This document shows, piece after piece, positions 1-4,442 of a stretch of DNA of 5,847 bases; the stretch's first letter is position 1, and each line of letters begins with the position of its first letter. The DNA is taken from NCBI GenBank assembly GCA_016206235.1, contig JACQRZ010000033.1, forward strand, positions 1 through 5,847, read 5' to 3'. This DNA is from Candidatus Uhrbacteria bacterium. GTDB lineage: Bacteria; Patescibacteriota; Patescibacteriia; JACQRZ01. The position numbers were made by a program, and so were the translations under genes. The notes under the pieces were generated by a model. That model ran no database searches. It was not told where the DNA came from and saw nothing but the letters and a program-made list of their open reading frames with translations.

Positions 1-326
1 CTCGAAAAAAAATTCCAAAAAAAATAAATAAGGCGGTTGAGGATTATATCGCATTATTAAAAAAAGATAAACTTCCTATCGGCAAGGTTATTCTTTTTGG
101 TTCATCGGTTAAGGGTACCGCTCATAAAAACAGCGATATCGATATAGCGATTATTTCCTCATATTTTCGCGACTCGGAACAATCGATGAAATATTTATTA
201 AAAAAAGCTCACGAACTTGGAAGAAATGATATTGTTATTGAACCCCACGGTTTTCATCCACGAGAGTTTGTTGATGCAAATCCATTGGCCTGGGAGATTA
301 AGAAAACAGGAGTGCGTTTCGATTAG
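1..326 (+). CDS. Nucleotidyltransferase-domain protein (MNT/KNTase fold), 5' partial
   Basis: The reading frame is open from the window edge (first full codon at base 3) to TAG at 324-326, giving 107 visible residues; no plausible start lies before the core motif, so the start is upstream. Visible residues 30-49 read ILFGSSVKGTAHKNSDIDIA, the classic G-S-x(3)-G ... S-D-x-D signature of the polymerase-beta-type nucleotidyltransferase superfamily. The two metal-binding aspartates are D45 and D47, and E80 in the IEPHGF segment is the likely third acidic residue. Proteins this small (about 110-120 residues) carry only the catalytic core. In many bacteria they pair with a HEPN protein as antitoxin, where the MNT protein can AMPylate the HEPN toxin. 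No HEPN gene follows here and upstream DNA is not visible, so the partner and substrate are unknown. The fold assignment is secure; the biological role is not. Confidence 0.88.
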   Translation, partial: RKKIPKKINKAVEDYIALLKKDKLPIGKVILFGSSVKGTAHKNSDIDIAIISSYFRDSEQSMKYLLKKAHELGRNDIVIEPHGFHPREFVDANPLAWEIKKTGVRFD

Positions 327-354
327 TGATCGAGATCCGACCTCACTCATCAGC

Positions 355-385
355 AAAAAGCGTGGGCATTTCCCCGTGCTTTTTT
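355..385 (+). terminator. Intrinsic terminator after the nucleotidyltransferase gene
   Basis: The left arm AAAAAGCGTGGG (355-366) pairs with CCCGTGCTTTTT (373-384) around a 6-nt loop. This gives a 12-bp stem with two G-T wobbles, ending in a T run (380-385). Because the stem has A on one side and T on the other, it could also work on the opposite strand. It lies 29 nt after the TAG and isolates the first gene from the next. Confidence 0.8.
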
Positions 386-389
386 GATA

Positions 390-417
390 TTGACTTACGA
401 GTTATCGAGAGTATACT
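390..417 (+). promoter_or_regulatory. Sigma70-type promoter for the coiled-coil gene
   Basis: TTGACT (390-395) and TATACT (412-417) are separated by 16 bp; each matches its consensus hexamer at 5 of 6 positions. Transcription would start near 424, about 20 nt before the ATG at 444. The promoter begins immediately after the preceding terminator, a compact and plausible arrangement. No Shine-Dalgarno-like sequence is seen in the short leader, which runs into an A-rich stretch before the start. Confidence 0.7.
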
Positions 418-443
418 GATAATCACCCATCATCAAAAAATAT

Positions 444-710
444 ATGTCTCAAAATAACGGAGAATACGGCGTGACAAATGATGAGATCATGGATTATCTC
501 AAGGAGCACATGGTCACACGCAGTGAATTTAATGATCTCAAGAAAGAGATCGATGAACTGCGTTATAATTTGAGTCAGCTCTCAGTCGAAGTCAAAGAAT
601 TCGTCCTGGAGTTGCGACGAAAAGACGGTGAAATAGCAACATTGAACGCCAGATGTTATGAATTAGAGAAAAAAGTTGCATTTCTTGAGCAAAAACTACA
701 AACAGCATAG
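444..710 (+). CDS. Small coiled-coil protein of unknown function (88 aa)
   Basis: The ATG at 444 is the first start after an in-frame TAA at 420-422 and sits just downstream of a strong promoter, so the start is well supported. After a short polar N-terminus comes the segment DEIMDYLKEHMVTRSEF (13-29). I recall similar N-termini in small CPR hypothetical proteins. From F29 to L85 hydrophobic residues follow an unbroken 3-4 spacing (29, 32, 36, 39, 43, 46, 50, 53, 57, 64, 67, 71, 74, 78, 81, 85), with only K60 as a polar core residue. That is about eight heptads of continuous coiled coil, so an oligomeric rod is expected. There is no signal peptide, membrane segment or catalytic motif. It has its own promoter and terminator, so it is a monocistronic unit. 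Coiled-coil proteins of this size can be adaptors or structural proteins; no function can be assigned. Confidence 0.85.
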   Translation: MSQNNGEYGVTNDEIMDYLKEHMVTRSEFNDLKKEIDELRYNLSQLSVEVKEFVLELRRKDGEIATLNARCYELEKKVAFLEQKLQTA

Positions 711-736
711 TGATACTATTTTCATTTAAGTAAGCG

Positions 737-757
737 AGGCCGCCAGCGGCCTTTTTT
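737..757 (+). terminator. Intrinsic terminator after the coiled-coil gene
   Basis: AGGCCG (737-742) pairs with CGGCCT (747-752) around a CCAG loop, and is followed by a T run (752-757, then CTTTTT). It lies 26 nt past the TAG of the 88-residue gene. Confidence 0.82.
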
Positions 758-774
758 CTTTTTAATATAAAGCC

Positions 775-802
775 GGTTACGGGTTACGGGTTGCTGGTTA
801 CC
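775..802. repeat. Heptanucleotide tandem repeat GGTTACG, four units
   Basis: Four successive 7-mers run GGTTACG, GGTTACG, GGTTGCT, GGTTACC. All start with GGTT. The third unit differs and supplies a TTGCTG that can serve as the -35 of the next promoter. The same 7-bp period appears in three other, unrelated repeats near the right end of the window. Confidence 0.85.
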
Positions 803-818
803 AAAGTATATCTATGAT
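791..818 (+). promoter_or_regulatory. Candidate promoter for the VirB6-like operon
   Basis: TTGCTG (791-796) and TATGAT (813-818) are spaced 16 bp apart. An overlapping alternative -10, TATACT, lies at 818-823 but has a poorer -35. The start of transcription would be about 825-830, leaving a leader of roughly 25 nt before the ATG at 853. The -35 lies inside the 7-bp tandem repeat and the -10 inside a perfect inverted repeat, so both repeats could influence its activity. This is a sequence-pattern prediction only. Confidence 0.5.
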
Positions 819-826
819 ATACTTTG
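802..826. promoter_or_regulatory. Perfect 11-bp inverted repeat over the promoter (operator-like)
   Basis: CAAAGTATATC (802-812) and GATATACTTTG (816-826) are exact reverse complements around a 3-nt TAT centre. The symmetry places a TATACT -10-like hexamer on each strand (+ at 818-823, - at 805-810). It lacks a T run, so it is not a terminator. It could be an operator for a dimeric regulator, a hairpin at the 5' end of the mRNA, or simply another member of the palindromic repeat population. Confidence 0.6.
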
Positions 827-829
827 TAC

Positions 830-852
830 ATGAGATAATGCTGAAAAAGTAA
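830..852 (+). other. Two minimal leader ORFs abutting the start of the large gene
   Basis: ATG-AGA-TAA (830-838) shares its last A with ATG-CTG-AAA-AAG-TAA (838-852), whose stop is directly followed by the ATG at 853. If translated, these would encode Met-Arg and Met-Leu-Lys-Lys. They could feed ribosomes to the main start by termination and reinitiation, which would help in the absence of a Shine-Dalgarno sequence. Such short ORFs also arise by chance, so this is only a suggestion. Confidence 0.25.
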
Positions 853-3800
853 ATGATTTCTGTATTACGTCGCCTTGGAAATAGGCGAATATTTGCGATC
901 GGCTCACTCGGCCTCCTCTTTGTTGTTGGCTTGAGTTTTTTTGCTGTTTCTCAAGACGTTTTTGCTATTTGGGGAGTCGATTGGGTTGCGAATGGTTTTG
1001 GAACAGTTATCGTTGGCCTACTCTTTGCAATTATACAATTCGTCGGCAGTTTGATCATGTCACTCATTTATATTTTGCTTGTTATTGCAAAGTATAACTC
1101 ATTCCTTTCATCTACCGCAGTTACCCATGGCTGGTCAATCGTGCGCGATGTGGCAAACATGTTTTTTGTGCTGGTGCTTTTGGCAATCGCGATCGGTACG
1201 ATATTGCAGCAGCAGAAGTACCATTACCAAACAACTTTGCCAAAGTTTATAGCGGCAGCGATTCTCATTAATTTTTCAAAAACGATCTGTGGATTGATCA
1301 TCGATTTTGCCCAAGTCGTAATGCTCACGTTTGTGTCGTCGTTTGCGGCCACTTCTGGCGGAGGAAATTTTGCAGCTTTACTGGGTATTCCAAATTTTCT
1401 TGCGCTGGTTGGTGCAGGCGGTAGTGGGCAGGAGATAGTGAAACAAGCAACGACAAATGATCTTGTGATCGCCGCTCTTTTAGCACTCGCATTTTCTGTG
1501 ATCGCCCTCGTGGTTGTTGCAGTTATTGTGATGATGTTGGTGATTCGTATTATTGCTCTATGGTTTTTGATTATTCTCTCACCCCTCGCCTTTTTCCTTA
1601 CTGCTTTGCCTGAGCGAGGCGAGCAATATGCATCGCAATGGTGGGAGCAGTTTATTAATTATGTGGTATTTGGGCCAGTGATGGCATTTTTCCTATGGCT
1701 GTCATTGACTGTTGTTTCTGTTGCTAACGCTGGAATTCAAGATGCCAAAGATATCCAGCTTCACAAAGAGCTTGGATTTGATTTTGGCGAAGAAGAAGGA
1801 GGAACGGGCGCGTTTCTCGGCGGCAATGTCATGCAAGCTGTTGGCGGATCGGTTATTGGAACACTTGCAGGACAAGCGGGATACATTTTAGGCATTGGTA
1901 TGTTAATTATGTCACTCGTCATGGGGCAAAAACTTGGCGGAGCTGCAGGAGGCGTTGCCGGCGGCGCAATCAGCAATATCAAAGATTACGCAACTGGCAA
2001 AAAAGGTCCTTCGCCAATGCGTTGGGCCCGGGAACGCGCCGGTGCAATCGGGCAGAAAATGGAGCAGCGGCGTAAGGCACGTGTTGAGGATTTTGCTCAA
2101 GGTTTTGATACTAGAATAACGAGACCACTTGAAAAACTTCGTGAAAATGTTATAGGAGCGCCCACAAAGATAGGAAGAGGGCTTTGGAAGATGGGCGCTG
2201 AATCTCGCGCCGGGGAAGCTGTTACACGATTACGACGCAATGCTTCCAATAGAATTGACACAGTTCTTGAAAGACGATTTGGCAATGGACTTCGAACACC
2301 ATTTGGTAATATTTCGATAGCGCGCGAAATGTTGACGTTTGGCGCGCGCGGGAAAGGCCGCAGAGATCAGGCTAAGAGAGAGAGAATGGAACGCGCGGCA
2401 GAGAGTCAAGAGATGAACGGTTGGAATAAAGAAATAGCAAATCAAATCGTTAATCCACAAAATCAAGACGAGGCATCGTTCAATGAAATACTAACTCAGC
2501 TCACGACACGACAACAAGAAATTCAGCGCCGCGCAACACTTCAGAGAAATAATGCAGCGACGCGGCGAGCGGCTGGCGACGTGAACGGGGCATCTATAGC
2601 TGAGGATCGAGCAGAAGATCTTGAAAGAAATTTTGACGAGATACAAAACTTTAGAGAACAGATTGATGCACACATGCGTGTTTTACAAAATGAAGACCCG
2701 GCATCACTCAGAGGATTGGCGGTAACGAATCGTAATGAAGCAATCCAACGAAGAAATAGGGCTGAAGCTCAGCGGACGACTGCAGATGGTTTAAATGCTC
2801 AAGCGCAAACCGCTCGCCAGAATGGCGACGAAGAAACAGCGATTCGTCGTGAAGGCGAGATGCGGCAGCTATTGGCGGAGGCACGGCGAAATGATGCTCA
2901 AGCAGAAGATCTCGATCGAATGGCAAATACGCTCGATGGAGGTGATGGAATGCAGCAATTGTACGAAGATAACCGCGCGGCGGCAGAAAGGTCTCGAGCA
3001 GAGGCTCAGGCTGCACGTGTTGCTGGTAATGCCGCAGAAGCAGCTCGTTTAGAACGGCAGGCAGTTGAGCTTGAACAACGCGCTGGAGCAGTTGGAGGCT
3101 TAGCAGGTAAACGCGAGATTGAGAACGAATTACAGGATGAAGCCAGGGATTATATTGCTAATGGCGATAGAGATAGCGCTGAGAGAAGTGCCTCACGCGC
3201 AGCTGATTATCGGAGACTTATGTTGCAGGATGACACAAACTCAATGGCTGTTGACGCACGCGCAAAAGCCAATATACATGATAATCGGGCGCAAGCGCAC
3301 GAACTTGCAAGCACTCTTTTTTCAATGCGAGATAAACTTCCTGAAATTGGGAAGCTTGCTACAGTTGCTCTTGGTGGACCTAGCGCTATACCGCTGGTCT
3401 ATGGTGGAGATATTGCAAATGCTATAGAGAACTCTACAAGCACATACATAGCTAATCTAGAAAATGCCACAGCAAATGCTGTCAAAGAGGCCTCTGGAAA
3501 ATTGTCTGATGAATCTGTAAATAAGTTGAATGAAGTAGCAAATGATGTAACCGAACCAAAGATAAAACGAATGGGTGCAATGAGGCAGATTCTCGAAAAA
3601 AATGGATATGCTGCGGGAGAAATACCACGCGTGAGACAAGAGATGGTTGCTCTCGGAGCCGACCAAGGTACAGTGAAACAATTTGATGTGCAAGTAAAAA
3701 ATAAATATCCAGCAGAGACACCAAATGCTACGCCACATGATATCGCAGATATGCTGTATCGAGGGCAAATAACAAGTGAAAATATTGCCCCAGCGTCAAT

Positions 3801-4431
3801 TACGCCACAGTTTATACAAGCATTTGAGCAGCTTGCGAGTAGACCGGAAATAGCTGGCGATCCTGCAAGAGGTATACCAGCAAATCCAGAACGTCTGAGC
3901 ACCATTCTTAAAAATGCTACCAAAGATAAACCAGCTGTAGCCGATGCGATTAGAAATCACATTAGGAATAGGATGACCGAACTTCAGGCTGGGAACGCCC
4001 ACCTTACTGCCGGAAATACGGCATTTATTCCAGATTATGAACGTCTAGTGAATTTGGCGTTAGAAACTGGAGCAAATGCCAATGACGTACTTCGTTTAAA
4101 TCCAAATGGGCTCCAAGACGTAGGTTTTGAACAAGCACACCGTAATTTTATAGAAAATGCTTTAGTTAATAATCCGTCAGTTGCGGCAAGAATTATTGCA
4201 AGATTAAATCCAACAACGCTTGATACGACTAATGTCGGGAGTCCAGACAATGTTGTTGCGCAGGCTGTTCGTTCGCAGATAAATGATCGCTCAAGACTCG
4301 CTAATCTAAACAGTGCGAGTAGAGGACTGTCGGACAGAGAAAAAGAAAACTGGAATAGGATGCTCACCAATTTAGCTGATCCAGCTTTAGCGCATCCCGT
4401 CCGAGCGCATGCTGATAGAATATTGCGCTGA
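853..4431 (+). CDS. VirB6/TrbL-like polytopic membrane protein with a long helical C-terminal tail (1192 aa)
   Basis: The ATG at 853 directly follows an in-frame TAA (850-852), so the start is fixed; the gene ends with tandem TGA-TAA (4429-4434). Residues 1-38 look like a signal peptide or first anchor (basic start RRLGNRR, hydrophobic 13-32, possible cleavage after DVFA). Membrane segments follow at about 50-78, 100-118, 131-162, 204-231, 233-251, 269-291 and a glycine-rich stretch 328-357. Family-like landmarks are W94, R98-D99, N102; INFS (139-142); and WFLIILSPLAFFLTALPE (237-254) followed by WW (263-264) and FGP (273-275). VirB6/TrbL proteins are inner-membrane channel components of type IV secretion systems and normally have about 300-500 residues. 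Here about 800 extra residues follow: a basic region (377-480), then Ala/Arg/Glu/Gln-rich helices (about 500-800) with TPR-like motifs, then a mixed helical region. A role in secretion or DNA transfer is inferred, since no other machine component is visible. Confidence 0.78.
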   Translation: MISVLRRLGNRRIFAIGSLGLLFVVGLSFFAVSQDVFAIWGVDWVANGFGTVIVGLLFAIIQFVGSLIMSLIYILLVIAKYNSFLSSTAVTHGWSIVRDVANMFFVLVLLAIAIGTILQQQKYHYQTTLPKFIAAAILINFSKTICGLIIDFAQVVMLTFVSSFAATSGGGNFAALLGIPNFLALVGAGGSGQEIVKQATTNDLVIAALLALAFSVIALVVVAVIVMMLVIRIIALWFLIILSPLAFFLTALPERGEQYASQWWEQFINYVVFGPVMAFFLWLSLTVVSVANAGIQDAKDIQLHKELGFDFGEEEGGTGAFLGGNVMQAVGGSVIGTLAGQAGYILGIGMLIMSLVMGQKLGGAAGGVAGGAISNIKDYATGKKGPSPMRWARERAGAIGQKMEQRRKARVEDFAQGFDTRITRPLEKLRENVIGAPTKIGRGLWKMGAESRAGEAVTRLRRNASNRIDTVLERRFGNGLRTPFGNISIAREMLTFGARGKGRRDQAKRERMERAAESQEMNGWNKEIANQIVNPQNQDEASFNEILTQLTTRQQEIQRRATLQRNNAATRRAAGDVNGASIAEDRAEDLERNFDEIQNFREQIDAHMRVLQNEDPASLRGLAVTNRNEAIQRRNRAEAQRTTADGLNAQAQTARQNGDEETAIRREGEMRQLLAEARRNDAQAEDLDRMANTLDGGDGMQQLYEDNRAAAERSRAEAQAARVAGNAAEAARLERQAVELEQRAGAVGGLAGKREIENELQDEARDYIANGDRDSAERSASRAADYRRLMLQDDTNSMAVDARAKANIHDNRAQAHELASTLFSMRDKLPEIGKLATVALGGPSAIPLVYGGDIANAIENSTSTYIANLENATANAVKEASGKLSDESVNKLNEVANDVTEPKIKRMGAMRQILEKNGYAAGEIPRVRQEMVALGADQGTVKQFDVQVKNKYPAETPNATPHDIADMLYRGQITSENIAPASITPQFIQAFEQLASRPEIAGDPARGIPANPERLSTILKNATKDKPAVADAIRNHIRNRMTELQAGNAHLTAGNTAFIPDYERLVNLALETGANANDVLRLNPNGLQDVGFEQAHRNFIENALVNNPSVAARIIARLNPTTLDTTNVGSPDNVVAQAVRSQINDRSRLANLNSASRGLSDREKENWNRMLTNLADPALAHPVRAHADRILR

Positions 4432-4442
4432 TAAGTTAACGT

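Noticed and set aside
2331..2352. GCGC-rich stretch (GGCGCGCGCGGG) in the large gene
   Set aside because: It encodes ordinary Gly-Ala-Arg-Gly residues in a basic region, and no repeat or regulatory role is evident.
2795..3427. + strand frames of 85 and 102 residues inside the large gene
   Set aside because: They overlap the continuous long frame in another phase and show no recognisable protein character.
3399..3923. 174-residue open frame on the - strand
   Set aside because: It lies wholly inside the 1192-residue gene, has a Cys/Ser/Phe-rich composition without domain signs, and no promoter or terminator of its own. It is an antisense shadow, as are the other - strand frames across 1761-4481.
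4429..4434. TGA recoded as glycine (as in Gracilibacteria and SR1)
   Set aside because: No in-frame TGA occurs inside any of the genes, and TGA stands at the natural end of the large gene. A TAA follows directly, so this single site is not decisive, but nothing supports recoding.
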